Counted from the stretch's first letter, positions 19,340 through 32,507 are shown. The stretch is 64,000 nt of DNA from Rhynchopus sp. YZ270_cl-10 (GCA_964035575.1 OZ037900.1:1178001-1242000); one strand, 5' to 3'. Numbers and translations are program-made. Notes: generated by a model not told the origin, from the sequence alone.

Positions 19340-22104
19340 ATCACGATTTTTTTTCAAAAATATTTTTTTCAAAAAAATCGATTTTAAAATATTGGTTTGG
19401 CTTGTGCGGGGACCTGAATTTGGGGCAACATACCCTGTGGGACATACTGGGCCCGATGCAAGGCCGATTTTTCAAAAATATGGTTGCCCCGGTAGACGGT
19501 ATGGCCCTGCAGGTCAGTGCATCGGGCCAAAAATCATGAAAAAATCATGATTTTGGGGTCTGGCACCCCATGGGCACATATATCTGGGGGTGTGAAATAT
19601 GCATGGAATCGACCGATTGGGGGTGTTATAGGTCCTGGGGGCCCACATGGGCCATATTTCACGCTATTGGGTCACGGGAAAGTGATTTTGACATTTTTTC
19701 ATCGATTTTAGCTGTGAGAACCCTTCAAAAACACTGATTTTGGGGTGTTTCTGAGACGGTACGCTATACCCAGGGTCATATTAGGTATTAGTCCGGTCGA
19801 CTTTTTGAAAAAACGACCCCGCAATGGACTCAGGGGTGCCAGATAGTGTATATGCACCAGAATGGATTCACGGGAAAAGTCAAAATTGGGTGTCAGATAC
19901 ATGCTGCCATAAGTGACGAATTTCAAAAGTTGAGATTTTTCGAAAATCAGGGTTCAGTACACGCTGTACCCAATCCTGGGGGCCAAAATTTTCAACTTTT
20001 TGAAAAAACGGGCGGTATATGGCCCTAAAGTGTCAAAATGAGTTAATTGCGACCTCGGACGGCCTCCGGAGATGAGTAGAAGTTTATTTACTGAAAAAAA
20101 AAGTCAAAACACAGGCAAAATCCCACCTTCCACAGGTACAGTCAAAACTTTTATCCAGATCTCATGTTTTTTCAAAAAATTTTAAATTGTTTTTATGACT
20201 AACACCTCCGAAATTTTTCCTGATAAGATGGAATATGGTCCTGTAGTAGTATGCAGTGTGTTTGCAGGCAAAAATTTGCATTTTCTCGCCCCAGACATTT
20301 TTTTATACATAAAAGTGCATAAAGGGACCCCTGACCCCAAAATCCGGGTTCCAGCTTTTTGAAGGGGTCACCCTACAGGCCACCTCAAAAAGTTGGCCCG
20401 TAGGGCCAACTTTTTGAAAAAACGGGGTTGCGATGTGTCCTGGGGGCCCGAAGGGCCCCCAGGACACATCGCTGGGAAAAAAATATTAGGTTTTTTGGGG
20501 TCTATATAGGGTTGCTGTGGGGGTCACATGGCCGAAAAATGGCCATTTTTGGCCTATTTTTGGCCATTTTTTTAAGGTAAAAAATCCACTTTTTTTTTGT
20601 ACATCCCCTTGCCCCCGGTAAAATTTACCAAACATATGGCCCTGTTGGACATACTGGGCCCATGAGTCGGTCGCTGGATCACCAAACTAGTTGCCCTATT
20701 TGCTAAAATCATGTTTTCAGGGTCAAAAATAGGGTGTTTTTTAGGGTCAAAAATAGGGTGTTTTTCAGGGGTATGTTAACCACGTATGTGTCTTAGGGAC
20801 CAAATTTTCCAGGAATGTGAACCAATCGGGTCGCAATGGGTCCAGGGGGCCCGGAGGGCCCCCATGCAGGGAAAATTTGCAACAATCCTGGGCAATGCTG
20901 GGGGCCGATAGGGTGTGCCTATACACGTGTTTTTACGTGTTTTTGGGCACTTTTCAGGATTTTCGAAAATTTTTGCAACACCAAAATCAAAAATTTCGGT
21001 CTAGGAGGCCCATATCTGGAAAAAATCGATATTCCAATGGCCTCATTGGGACATATTGGGCCCAGGACCCTATTTTCAGGTCCCAGGAAAAGCCAAAACA
21101 ATAAAAAAAATAGCTCAGGCGACCCCCAAAAATAGGCCAAAAACAGCCATTTTTAGGGTGTTTTTTAGGGGTATTTTTACACACACAAATTGTTTACCAT
21201 AGCACACCCCCAGGCTGCCTCAAAATTTTATCTTTATTTGATTTTTCCAACCCACATAGGGGTATTGGAGGCACAACTTTCACCAAGCCTGGGGAATTCG
21301 GCACTGCACACACACAACTGAAAAAGGCAAAAATCACCTGTTTTTCAAGGTGTCGCAGGGTAAATGTTGTTCCTTAAAAACCAAATTTTTTCTAAAAAAT
21401 CGGCCCTGCGGGTGAAAAAACGACACTATGGGGGGTATTCCAGGGTGTGGGGGCCCCAAAAATCCGGTTTAAGACCACGAGAGGGTCCGAATACACACCT
21501 GAGAAGGTCCCGGGGAGTAAAAAAATGGCCATTTTTGGGGGGTCAAAATCTCACTTTTTGGGGGGATGTTTGTATACCCAGTACCGACCCACTAGCTGGG
21601 ATGCCCAACTTTTCGCGAATATGGGGGCCCGTAGGGCCCCCGGGGCCCAGGGGGCCCAAAATATCGTGTTGCAGATGCCAGGAGAACATGTTTCAATATT
21701 TTGGATACATTTTTCCATAGGGTCATTTTCAAAAGCACTGATTTTAGGGGTATTGAGCGAGGTACCCATACCCATGGGTTATCCTATATATTAGTTTTCA
21801 CTCGGATGTGAAAAAACGATGTCGCAATGGATTCAGGGGGCCCAAATAGGGTATATGGCCCAGGAAATTTTCAAAAAGTTGACCCAACCAGGTATACAGG
21901 CATACAAGCCGGTAGGTCAACAGATAGGGTGTTTTCCGCACCCAAAATATGGGGTCATGACCATGTGGGTCAGACCTGAATTGATAAATGTTTCGCACAG
22001 GTTTTCGCGAATACCCCCTCTATTCCGAATGCGCTACAAGAGTTTTAAATTTTTGGCTATTTAGATTCACTTTTAAAAACAAAATGGGTCTCCAGAACAC
22101 ACAT
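19340..22104. repeat. Hairpin-rich satellite-derived block, truncated (segment B)
   Basis: Matches 6231-8995 and ends at a junction after CAGAACACACAT, where tRNA-cluster sequence homologous to 12777 onward begins. The 20-bp hairpin is at 20430-20472. The SL, U6 and SRP part is missing from segment B. Confidence 0.8.
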
Positions 22105-22175
22105 AAAACCGAAAACTGTGTCAAAATAAAAAAAAATTTGGACAGAAGAAAATGGGAATATGGGTACAAAACGAA

Positions 22176-22247
22176 GGCTTAGTGGTCTAGTGGCATGATT
22201 CTCGCTTTGGGTGCGAGAGGTCCAGGGTTCGATTCCCTGCTGAGCCC
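22176..22247 (+). tRNA. tRNA-Pro(TGG)
   Basis: Copy of 12848-12919. First gene of the cluster after the junction; tRNA-Val(AAC) is missing here. Confidence 0.97.
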
Positions 22248-22354
22248 CTCTTTTTTTCAAGTTTTTGTGTCACAGATTTTTTGTCAGAAAAATAAATTGT
22301 GAAAAAAACTGATCCCTTGAAAAATTGATTCTGGACAACAGAAGGAAAAAAGTG

Positions 22355-22436
22355 TGACAGGAGTGGGGTTTGAACCCACGCCTCCGAAGAGAAAGGAACT
22401 TGAGTCCTCCGCCTTAGACCTCTCGGCCATCCTGCC
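22355..22436 (-). tRNA. tRNA-Leu(CAA)
   Basis: Copy of 13027-13108, identical. Confidence 0.96.
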
Positions 22437-22538
22437 TTGCCAACAGATTTATATTAGAAATGAAATGAGAACGATGAGAAAGGACAACCAAAACGGAGCA
22501 AAAGGAAAAACAGAAGAAAACACAACACATAAAAAGAA

Positions 22539-22610
22539 TTCCCCGGCCGGGAATTGAACCCGGGTCTTCCGCGTGACAGGCGGAAATACTGACCTCTATA
22601 CTACCGAGGA
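22539..22610 (-). tRNA. tRNA-Asp(GTC)
   Basis: Copy of 13211-13282, identical. Confidence 0.97.
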
Positions 22611-22698
22611 TACAATGAAGCCTGTTTTTAAAAAGAATGCGTCCAGAGAAAGTCTTCAATCGCACCGGATCTGAAAAATAAAAAACAAAGAAAAGAAT

Positions 22699-22771
22699 TA
22701 CCCCATGTGGGACTCGAACCCACAACCTTTGGATTAGAAGTCCAACGCGCTATCCATTGCGCCAATGGGGC
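22699..22771 (-). tRNA. tRNA-Arg(TCT)
   Basis: Copy of 13371-13443, identical. Confidence 0.97.
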
Positions 22772-22863
22772 TTGTTTCATATTCTTTTCTCGTTTTAAGG
22801 AAGTGTCCCTTCATGGTCAACAACACCTGTAAAAAATTGTGAAGGAAATTCAAAAATGAAAAG

Positions 22864-22936
22864 TACAACTAGCTGGGATTGAACCAGCGATCTTCCGCGT
22901 GTAAGGCGGACGTCCTAACCACTAGACGATAGCTGC
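22864..22936 (-). tRNA. tRNA-Val(TAC)
   Basis: Copy of 13535-13607. The spacer to the previous gene has one extra A. Confidence 0.97.
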
Positions 22937-23037
22937 CCAAACTTAGTGAGATGTTGGCAAGGGTCTGACCAACTTTTTTTTGGTGTTCAAAAAATTTTTT
23001 TCAAGTCAAAAAAATGGGTTCACTGAAAAAGGTTTTC

Positions 23038-23110
23038 TAGCAGAGATAGGTTTCGATCCTATGACCTGTGGGTTATGAGCCCACCGCGCTGACCACTGCG
23101 CCACTCTGCT
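23038..23110 (-). tRNA. Initiator tRNA-Met(CAT)
   Basis: Copy of 13709-13781 with all initiator features. Confidence 0.96.
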
Positions 23111-23160
23111 TCTAATTACTTCCAACGATGTTTTCTACATGCCCAGCTTAAAAAAGGCTA

Positions 23161-23231
23161 TGCGACCGCCGGGAATCGAACCCGGGTCGAACCCTTGGGA
23201 GGGGTCCATCATGCCACTAGACCACGGTCGC
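23161..23231 (-). tRNA. tRNA-Gly(CCC)
   Basis: Copy of 13832-13902, identical. Confidence 0.97.
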
Positions 23232-23257
23232 CTTATCAAGGGATAAAAGGGCTCGAC

Positions 23258-23330
23258 GCTCTCGTGGCCTAGTGGTTAAGGCACAGGTCTTATGAGCCTG
23301 GGATCGCGGGTTCAAACCCCGCCGGGAGCA
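23258..23330 (+). tRNA. tRNA-Ile(TAT)
   Basis: Copy of 13929-14001, identical. Confidence 0.96.
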
Positions 23331-23410
23331 AAGCCTTTTTTTGTTCAGTGAATCATGTTCATTCCTCCTGCTCGTTTCATGACTCCTCCAGAAGTTGCAA
23401 AGGAACAGTA

Positions 23411-23492
23411 GCGGACGTATCCAAGTGGTTACGGAGGTGCACTCGAAATGCATTGGGCTCTGCCCGCGCAGGTTCAAATCCTGCCGTCCGCG
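23411..23492 (+). tRNA. tRNA-Ser(CGA)
   Basis: Copy of 14082-14163, identical gene with diverged flanks. Marks the start of segment C. Confidence 0.97.
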
Positions 23493-23559
23493 TTATTGTC
23501 TTTTTGCTGTGTAGGGGGAACCCTGTACATTCCATACATCTCAAATAGCCCAAATAAAT

Positions 23560-24175
23560 TTTCACTGGGAGTAAGTGATTAGGGCTGATTAGGGATGTGT
23601 GATGCTCCAATTTGCGGTTACGACTTCATAATGGATTCAGGAGCATCCAAACATCCCATTTTCCCGTTAGTTTCCCATTTTTGACGATCTGGCTATTGCA
23701 GAATAGAGGTGAAAATGACATTTTGCTGGGTCATTTTCGCGAACTCGATTAGGGCACTTCTGATGCTCTAATTTGCGGTTACAACCTCATAATGAATTCA
23801 GGAGCATCCGAATGACCCATTATCCCAACGTTTTCACATTTTGGACGATCTTGCTATTGCGGAGTATCCGGTGGAAAATCGGAAAATTCCATGTGTACCG
23901 TGTTTCACTGGGAGTAAGTGATTAGGACATGTGTGATGCTCCAATTTGCGGTTCCGACCTCATGATGGCTTCAGGAGCATCCAAATAACCCGTTTTCCCA
24001 ACGTTTTCGCATTTTTGACCAGTTGGGCTGTTGCGGAATAGCAGGTAAAAACGGTCATTTTGGCCACCTCAATTAGGGCACTTCTGATGCTCCAATCAAA
24101 TCGTCCGACCTCATAATGGGTTCGGGAGCACCCAAATAACACATATTCCCAACGTTTTCGCGTTTTTGATCCTGT
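23560..24175. repeat. ~155-bp satellite (segment C)
   Basis: Same array type as 130-735 but visibly diverged (for example TTGCGGTTACAACC where segment A has TTGCGTTTACAACA). This is the least similar part of the segment copies. Confidence 0.85.
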
Positions 24176-24222
24176 GTGAGCAATCCAGAACAACTTTCTG
24201 CTTCAGTAAAAAAAAGTAAAAA

Positions 24223-24341
24223 GGATTCAAGCACCCGGACTTCCCAGCTGGTCACCCACGCCAGTACTATCCAGGCCTGCTGGTGCTTAACTTCTCAAAT
24301 CAGGCGGGATGAGGTGTATTCACCAGAGTATGGCCGAATCC
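24223..24341 (-). rRNA. 5S ribosomal RNA
   Basis: Segment C copy of 776-894, same 119-nt sequence. Confidence 0.97.
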
Positions 24342-24425
24342 AATACTGAGTCATGATGGACAACATGTGAACAGGTTGTTTGTGACCTAACAACGAACCA
24401 GAAATAGAACAGTGAAAAAAAAACA

Positions 24426-24498
24426 AGGCACTAGAGGGGATCGAACCCTCGACCTCTCGCTTACTGGGCGAGCGCTCTAACCACTGAGCTATAGCGCC
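24426..24498 (-). tRNA. tRNA-Thr(AGT)
   Basis: Segment C copy of 979-1051, identical. Confidence 0.97.
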
Positions 24499-24619
24499 AT
24501 GCTTTCTCTCCATCTTCTTTTCTTTGAAGGGGGTCTTTTGAAATGTACAGAGCACGCATCAAAAATTTCCTTCATACCTCCGCGATGGTGAAAAAATTTT
24601 TAACGAAGGAGCCTAGTAA

Positions 24620-24701
24620 GGCGAGGTGGCCGAGTGGTCTAAGGCGCTACGTTCAGGTCGTAGTCTCTTCGGGGGCGTGAGTTCAAACCTCACCCTCGTC
24701 A
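24620..24701 (+). tRNA. tRNA-Leu(CAG)
   Basis: Segment C copy of 1173-1254, identical gene. Confidence 0.97.
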
Positions 24702-24779
24702 CTTTTTCTTCGTTGTGTGATCACTTAAAAGCCTATTTCGGCCCAAAGCTTGTTGTTTTAAAGAAGCATCATAATTGTG

Positions 24780-24851
24780 GGGCTCTTAGCTCAGTGGAAG
24801 AGCGCCCGTTCCGCATACGGGAGGCCGAGAGTTCGAACCTCTCAGGGTCCA
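24780..24851 (+). tRNA. tRNA-Ala(CGC)
   Basis: Segment C copy of 1331-1402, identical. Confidence 0.97.
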
Positions 24852-24928
24852 CAGTTTTTTTTTCCCCTGTTTTGTTTCTCCTGTGTAAATTGGTTCTCAG
24901 AGCTTTCACACCTTGCTCCCTAAAATGT

Positions 24929-25000
24929 GGCTGTTTAGCTCAGTGGTAGAGCACATCATCCGTAATGATGGGGTCGTGGGTTCAATCCCCACAGCGGCCT
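24929..25000 (+). tRNA. tRNA-Thr(CGT)
   Basis: Segment C copy of 1479-1550, identical. Confidence 0.97.
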
Positions 25001-25107
25001 AGGTTTTTTTCAGAGCTCCCCAAGAATTTCCAACCTAACTTGGGGTTTGTGGGTTTGCGGTCACTGGTGCACACATGGCCTGTGGACGGGCAGGGACAAA
25101 AAAAATT

Positions 25108-25437
25108 GGGTGCTTGCGTTGTGTGCTGGATCGGGACCACCAGTAAACTGGCAATCCCACATCCAGTTCTAATATTTGAAGTGTGAAATAGAACGCAATC
25201 GGAAGATTAGTTTACACGAATGTAAGAATAATATCGTCATGGTAATATTCTGTACAGATTGTACGGGATTTACTATCATATGAGAGTAGTCCGTCGCAGG
25301 CCACATCGGGCCCGCAACATGACCGGTCTTCACACAAAATTGTAAAAGAATTTTCCTTGGAAAAAATGTCTTTTTCAAGTTTTTGTTGTTGCTGAACGAG
25401 TTGTTTGGTTTCGAAGTAGCACACTAACTTAGCACCC
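25108..25437 (-). ncRNA. RNA-X (segment C, minus-strand copy)
   Basis: 330 nt. Closing helix intact. It differs from segment B near the 3' hairpin (GGGATTGCC for GGGGCTGCC). Confidence 0.72.
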
Positions 25438-25460
25438 AAACATGCAGCAAACATCGGAAT

Positions 25461-25501
25461 ACAAGACAGGGTCGTCTTGTTGGAGGTGGGTCAGGGTCTG
25501 G
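25461..25501 (-). promoter_or_regulatory. Class B promoter block of RNA-X (segment C)
   Basis: Copy of 16108-16148 with the 23-bp spacing. Confidence 0.75.
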
Positions 25502-25547
25502 ACATCCTCAAATGTGCACACCTAATACAACAGAAGAAAAGGAAAAA

Positions 25548-25666
25548 GGATTCAAGCACCCGGACTTCCCAGCTGGTCACCCACGCCAGTACTATCCAGG
25601 CCTGCTGGTGCTTAACTTCTCAAATCAGGCGGGATGAGGTGTATTCACCAGAGTATGGCCGAATCC
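25548..25666 (-). rRNA. 5S ribosomal RNA
   Basis: Segment C copy of 2112-2230. Confidence 0.97.
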
Positions 25667-25716
25667 AATAATAGGTCTGGATAGAAAAGCTGGGAAGACT
25701 TATTACCAGTCCGTTT

Positions 25717-25777
25717 TTACCTGAGAAGTTAGACACCTCCAAGCCTGGATAGTACTGGCGCGGGTGACCAACTGGAT
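25717..25777 (+). pseudogene. 5S rRNA relic (segment C)
   Basis: Copy of 2281-2341. Confidence 0.75.
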
Positions 25778-26021
25778 AAATACACCGAAAAATAGATCTA
25801 AATTGTCAGACCGGTTCTTAGCTGTGCGCATCCATAAAAAACTAAAAAAATACTTGCGTCAGAAAATCCTAGTGTGTTGTACCGTGGTCCGATATTCTTT
25901 CGGTCCCGGGTTCAACACCTGAGACAGATAATATATTTTGACTTTTTCAGATTTTTCTCATTTTTTTGTCTCCTCACTCTTTCTGAGAATCTTCAAAATT
26001 GTCAAAAGTGAGAAATTTTTG

Positions 26022-27120
26022 GGAAAATGGCATATTTAGGGGCTCCTGAATCCATTATGAGGTCAGATGAATCAATCTGAGCATCACACATATCCTAATA
26101 GACAAAATGTCCGTTTATCAAAATACCTGAAAATGCCTCTTTATCCTATCTAAGGATGTCAGAAACCCTTAAAAGTGCAAAAATCTTGGGAATATAGGGT
26201 TTTTGGGCCATTCTGAATCCATTGCGGGGTCGGACGATTTGATTGGAGCATCAGAAGTATCCTAATCGGTAAAATGTCGCAAAAATATGGGCAAAATGCC
26301 TTTATACCCTATCTAAGCAATTAGAATGTGCTCTAAAACGCAAAAATCTTGGGAATATGGGGTTTTTGGGCACATCTGAGTTCATTGCGGGGTCGTACGA
26401 TCAGATCTGAGCATCACATAATGTCTAGAATTTTACAGGTGCAACAAACACCTGTATTTTGGTGTAACATGCATATAACCATATCTGAATACCTTAAATT
26501 TGCACGAAAATGCAAAAATCTTGGGAATATGGGTTTTTTGGGCACATCTGAGTCAATTGCGGGGTCGTACGGTCAGATCCGAGCATCAGACAATGTCTAG
26601 AATTTTAGCTATGCAACAAACACCTGTATATTGGGTAAAATGGCTAATAATCATATCTAAATGGCTCATATATGCTCGAAAATGCAAAAATCTTGGGAAT
26701 ATGGGGTTTTTGGGCATTTTTGAGTCAATTGCGGGGTCGTACGATCAGATTAGAGCATCACACAATGTCTCAAATTTTACAGGTGCAACAAACACCTGTA
26801 TTTTGGTGTAACATGCAAACAACCATATCTAAATACCTCAAATTTGCACGAAAATGAAGAAATCTTGGGTATATAGGGTTTTTGGGCCAATCTGAGTCAA
26901 TTGCGGGGTCGCACGGTCAATTCCGAGTATCAGGCCCTCTCTACAACTTAGCCGGTGCTCAAACATAGGGGTTACAGGCAAATATACCTGTACACAGGCA
27001 TATGACCTCTGTACGAACCTTCTTTTCACTCGAAAATGCAATTTTCTTGGGTATATGGGGTATTTGAGCACATCTGAGTCAATTGCGGGGTCGTACGCTC
27101 AGATCCGAGCATCACACACT
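26022..27120. repeat. ~172-bp satellite array (segment C)
   Basis: The shortest of the four arrays. It lacks the middle units present at 3245-3590, which fits unequal crossing-over. Confidence 0.92.
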
Positions 27121-27145
27121 GTCTAACTGAGAAATATTTTGAAAA

Positions 27146-28749
27146 AAGTCGATTTTTTGGTGAAAATATTGTTCACAGAAAATCGAATTTTACTATTAAG
27201 ATTGGCTTTGGGCATGACCCAGTAAGGTTACTATGGGCCCCATGGGACATATACACCCGAATACCAGGCCGTATTTTCAAAAAGTTGATAATCCCAGTAT
27301 ATGGTATGGCCCTGTGGTACGAAATTTTTGGCCGAAAAAATCGACCAAAAAATCGTCATTTTTCGGGGTCACGGTGACAAAAAGTTGCATTTTTTCACGA
27401 AAAATGGTCGGAATGTGACTTGAATGGGCTCTAATGGGTATATTATGCACATAACATACCTAAATTATGTCGATATTTCACCGGCGGAGCCGAAAAAATC
27501 GATTTTCAGGGTGTGCAAAACTGTAAAAATGACGAAAATCGGAAAAATGACGATTTTTTGGTCAAAATATTTTTCACAGAAAATCGAATTTTACTATTAA
27601 GATTGGCTTTGGGCATGACCCAGTAAGGTTACTATGGGCCCCATGGGACATATACACCCGAATACCAGGCCGTATTTTCAAAAAGTTGATAATCCCAGTA
27701 TATGGTATGGCCCTGTGGTACGAAATTTTTGGCCGAAAAAATCGACCAAAAAATCGTCATTTTTCGGGGTCACGGTGACAAAAAGTTGCATTTTTTCACG
27801 AAAAATGGTCGGAATGTGACTTGAATGGGCTCTAATGGGTATATTATGCACATAACATACCTAAATTATGTCGATATTTCACCGGCGGAGCCGAAAAAAT
27901 CGATTTTCAGGGTGTGCAAAACTGTAAAAATGACGAAAATCGGAAAAATGACGATTTTTTGGTCAAAATATTTTTCACAGAAAATCGAATTTTACTATTA
28001 AGATTGGCTTTGGGCATGACCCAGTAAGGTTACTATGGGCCCCATGGGACATATACACCCGAATACCAGGCCGTATTTTCAAAAAGTTGATAATCCCAGT
28101 ATATGGTATGGCCCTGTGGTACGAAATTTTTGGCCGAAAAAATCGACCAAAAAATCGTCATTTTTCGGGGTCACGGTGACAAAAAGTTGCATTTTTTCAC
28201 GAAAAATGGTCGGAATGTGACTTGAATGGGCTCTAATGGGTATATTATGCACATAACATACCTAAATTATGTCGATATTTCACCGGCGGAGCCGAAAAAA
28301 TCGATTTTCAGGGTGTGCAAAACTGTAAAAATGACGAAAATCGGAAAAATGACGATTTTTTGGTCAAAATATTTTTCACAGAAAATCGAATTTTACTATT
28401 AAGATTGGCTTTGGGCATGACCCAGTAAGGTTACTATGGGCCCCATGGGACATATACACCCGAATACCAGGCCGTATTTTCAAAAAGTTGATAATCCCAG
28501 TATATGGTATGGCCCTGTGGTACGAAATTTTTGGCCGAAAAAATCGACCAAAAAATCGTCATTTTTCGGGGTCACGGTGACAAAAAGTTGCATTTTTTCA
28601 CGAAAAATGGTCGGAATGTGACTTGAATGGGCTCTAATGGGTATATTATGCACATAACATACCTAAATTATGTCGATATTTCACCGGCGGAGCCGAAAAA
28701 ATCGATTTTCAGGGTGTGCAAAACTGTAAAAATCACCAAAATCCCAAAA
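27146..28749. repeat. 401-bp satellite, four units (segment C)
   Basis: All four units read TTTTTCGGGG where segments A, B and D read TTTTTGGGGG. Three of four carry TTGGTCAAAA, elsewhere limited to the last unit. The array has been homogenised separately. Confidence 0.96.
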
Positions 28750-31700
28750 ATCACGATTTTTTTTCAAAAATATTTTTTTCAAAAAAATCGATTTTAAAAT
28801 ATTGGTTTGGCTTGTGCGGGGACCTGATACTGGGGCAATATACCCTGTGGGACATACTGGGCCCTATGCAAGGCCGATGTTTCAAAAATATGGTTGCCCC
28901 GGTAGACGGTATGGCCCTGCTGGTCAGTGCATCCGGCCAAAAATCATGTAAAAATCATGATTTTGGGGTGTGGCACCCTATGGGCGCATATATCTGGGGG
29001 TGTGAAATATGCATGGAATCGACCTATTGGGGGTGCTATAGGTCCTGGGGGCCCACATGGGTCATATTTCACGCTATTGGGTCACGGGAAAGTGATTTTG
29101 ACATTTTTTCATCGATTTTAGCTGTGACAACCCTTCAAAAACACTGATTTTGGGGTGTTTCTGAGACGGTACGCTATACCCAGGGTCATATTAGGTATTA
29201 GTCCGGTCGACTTTTTGAAAAAACGACCCCGCAATGGACTCAGGGGTGCCAGATAGTGTATATGCACCAGAATGGATTCACGGGAAAAGTCAAAATTGGG
29301 TGTCAGATACATGCTGCCATAAGTGACGAATTTCAAAAGTTGAGATTTTTCGAAAATCAGGGTTCAGTACACGCTGTACCCAATCCTGGGGGCCAAAATT
29401 TTCAACTTTTTGAAAAAACGGGCGGTATATGGCCCTAAAGTGTCAAAATGAGTTAATTGCGACCTCGGACGGCCTCCGGAGATGAGTAGAAGTTTATTTA
29501 CTGAAAAAAAAAGTCAAAACACAGGCAAAATCCCACCTTCCACAGGTACAGTCAAAACTTTTATCCAGATCTCATGTTTTTTCAAAAAATTTTAAATTGT
29601 TTTTATGACTAACACCTCCGAAATTTTTCCTGATAAGATGGAATATGGTCCTGTCGTAGTATGCAGTGTGTTTGCAGGCAAAAATTTGCATTTTCTCGCC
29701 CCAGACATTTTTTTATACATAAAAGTGCATAAAGGGACCCCTGACCCCAAAATCCGGGTTCCAGCTTTTTGAAGGGGTCACCCTACAGGCCACCTCAAAA
29801 AGTTGGCCCGTAGGGCCAACTTTTTGAAAAAACGGGGTTGCGATGTGTCCTGGGGGCCCGAAGGGCCCCCAGGACACATCGCTGGGAAAAAAATATTAGG
29901 TTTTTTGGGGTCTATATAGGGTTGCTGTGGGGGTCACATGGCCGAAAAATGGCCATTTTTGGCCTATTTTTGGCCATTTTTTTAAGGTAAAAAATCCACT
30001 TTTTTTTTGTACATCCCCTTGCCCCCGGTAAAATTTACCAAACATATGGCCCTGTTGGACATACTGGGCCCATGAGTCGGTCGCTGGATCACCAAACTAG
30101 TTGCCCTATTTGCTAAAATCATGTTTTCAGGGTCAAAAATAGGGTGTTTTTTAGGGTCAAAAATAGGGTGTTTTTCAGGGGTATGTTAACCACGTATGTG
30201 TCTTAGGGACCAAATTTTCCAGGAATGTGAACCAATCGGGTCGCAATGGGTCCAGGGGGCCCGGAGGGCCCCCATGCAGGGAAAATTTGCAACAATCCTG
30301 GGCAATGCTGGGGGCCGATAGGGTGTGCCTATACACGTGTTTTTACGTGTTTTTGGGCACTTTTCAGGATTTTCGAAAATTTTTGCAACACCAAAATCAA
30401 AAATTTCGGTCTAGGAGGCCCATATCTGGAAAAAATCGATATTCCAATGGCCTCATTGGGACATATTGGGCCCAGGACCCTATTTTCAGGTCCCAGGAAA
30501 AGCCAAAACAATAAAAAAAATAGCTCAGGCGACCCCCAAAAATAGGCGAAAAACAGCCATTTTTAGGGTGTTTTTTAGGGGTATTTTTACACACACAAAT
30601 TGTTTACCATAGCACACCCCCAGGCTGCCTCAAAATTTTATCTTTATTTGATTTTTCCAACCCACATAGGGGTATTGGAGGCACAACTTTCACCAAGCCT
30701 GGGGAATTCGGCACTGCACACACACAACTGAAAAAGGCAAAAATCACCTGTTTTTCAAGGTGTCGCAGAGTAAATGTTGTTCCTTAAAAACCAAATTTTT
30801 TCTAAAAAATAGGCCCTGCGGGTGAAAAAACGACACTATGGGGGGTATTCCAGGGTGTGGGGGCCCCAAAAATCCGGTTTAAGACCACGAGAGGGTCCGA
30901 ATACACACCTGAGAAGGTCCCGGGGAGTAAAAAAATGGCCATTTTTGGGGGGTCAAAATCTCACTTTTTGGGGGGATGTTTGTATACCCAGTACCGACCC
31001 ACTAGCTGGGATGCCCAACTTTTCGCGAATATGGGGGCCCGTAGGGCCCCCGGGGCCCAGGGGGCCCAAAATATCGTGTTGCAGATGCCAGGAGAACATG
31101 TTTCAATATTTTGGATACATTTTTCCATAAGGTCATTTTCAAAAGCACTGATTTTAGGGGTATTGAGCGAGGTACCCATACCCATGGGTTATCCTATATA
31201 TTAGTTTTCACTCGGATGTGAAAAAACGATGTCGCAATGGATTCAGGGGGCCCAAATAGGGTATATGGCCCAGGAAATTTTCAAAAAGTTGACCCAACCA
31301 GGTATACAGGCATACAAGCCGGTAGGTCAACAGATAGGGTGTTTTCCGCACCCAAAATATGGGGTCATGACCATGTGGGTCAGACCTGAATTGATAAATG
31401 TTTCGCACAGGTTTTCGCGAATACCCCCTCTATTCCGAATGCGCTACAAGAGTTTTAAATTTTTGGCTATTTAGATTCACTTTTAAAAACAAAATGGGTC
31501 TCCAGAACACACATGAGGTTCACATGTACCTCTACAGAAACCTTGGTTTTGGTCGGATTTTGAGGCCAATTTTTGGGTTCCCACCAATTTCCTAGGGTAT
31601 ACTGGGATATTGCCCGTGTGTCCAAAAGTGATTTTTGGGGCCTTAGGACCCCGGAGAATCCATTTAACGGTCGTTTTTGCACCGGAAAGACCTATCTAGT

Positions 31701-31779
31701 ACCCAAAAATCGAATTTTCATATTTTTGAAAAAGTGACCAAAAATCGACTTTTTTTGGTAACATTGTATGGCATAAATT
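28750..31779. repeat. Hairpin-rich satellite-derived block (segment C)
   Basis: Counterpart of 6231-9260 with scattered changes, mainly in the first 400 bp. The 20-bp hairpin is at 29840-29882. No gene seen; a 143-codon ORF at its start is chance. Confidence 0.7.
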
Positions 31780-32349
31780 ATTCTACATAATGTGTGATGC
31801 TTGAATAAAAACTTACGACCCCATAATGTACTCGGAACTCACCCATGTAATTGTTGAGAAAAAAAAACTTTCCGAAAAAATGAAATTTCAACCCGAATAT
31901 GCACATTTGGGTCATTTTACGGCTATGTAGGTCATTTTGTATGTGTTTTTCGATTATATAGGTGATTAGGATATGTGTGATGCTCAGATTAAATCGTAAG
32001 ACCCCGCAATTGACTCAAATGTGCCCAAAAACCCTATATACCCAAGATTATTAACTTTTCCAGCATATTGGACATCCTTAGGTATGGTTATAAGCCATGA
32101 TACGGCTATTGCTGGAAAAATAGCCGTAAATTGTGGTTGGTATTGATTTCAGAAATTATGTGATGCTTAGATCATGCCATAGACGCTTTTAATGGATTCA
32201 TATGAGCTCATACTACCCATATACCCCTTCAGAAGCCCCTTTTGACTCTTATGAATATCCTTATATAGGCTTCCACTTGTGCAGAACCTTCTCAGTGTAC
32301 AAGATGTTAGGTACAAAAAAACCATCATATTTTTTACACTACTGGCATG
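31780..32349. repeat. Solo satellite motifs and SL upstream region (segment C)
   Basis: Counterpart of 9261-9830. Confidence 0.65.
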
Positions 32350-32395
32350 CTTCCCAGGACACGTCTGTACTCAGAACGTTGTAGAGAAAAAAGGC

Positions 32396-32507
32396 AACCA
32401 ACGATTTCTAAAGCTACAGTTTCTGTACTTCATTGGTATGGAAGCATGAAGATTATATCTTCTCACACAACTTTGTCAAACATGGCCAGTCTCGAAAGAG
32501 ACTGGCC
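32396..32507 (+). ncRNA. SL: Spliced-leader RNA 1, segment C
   Basis: As 9877-9988, but the terminal hairpin GGCCAGTCTC-GAAA-GAGACTGGCC is perfectly paired. CTTCCC promoter box at -46 (32350). Confidence 0.95.

Noticed and set aside
28716-29147. 143-codon ORF after the 401-bp array
   Set aside because: Sits in satellite-derived DNA; the homologous positions in segments A, B and D do not keep the frame.
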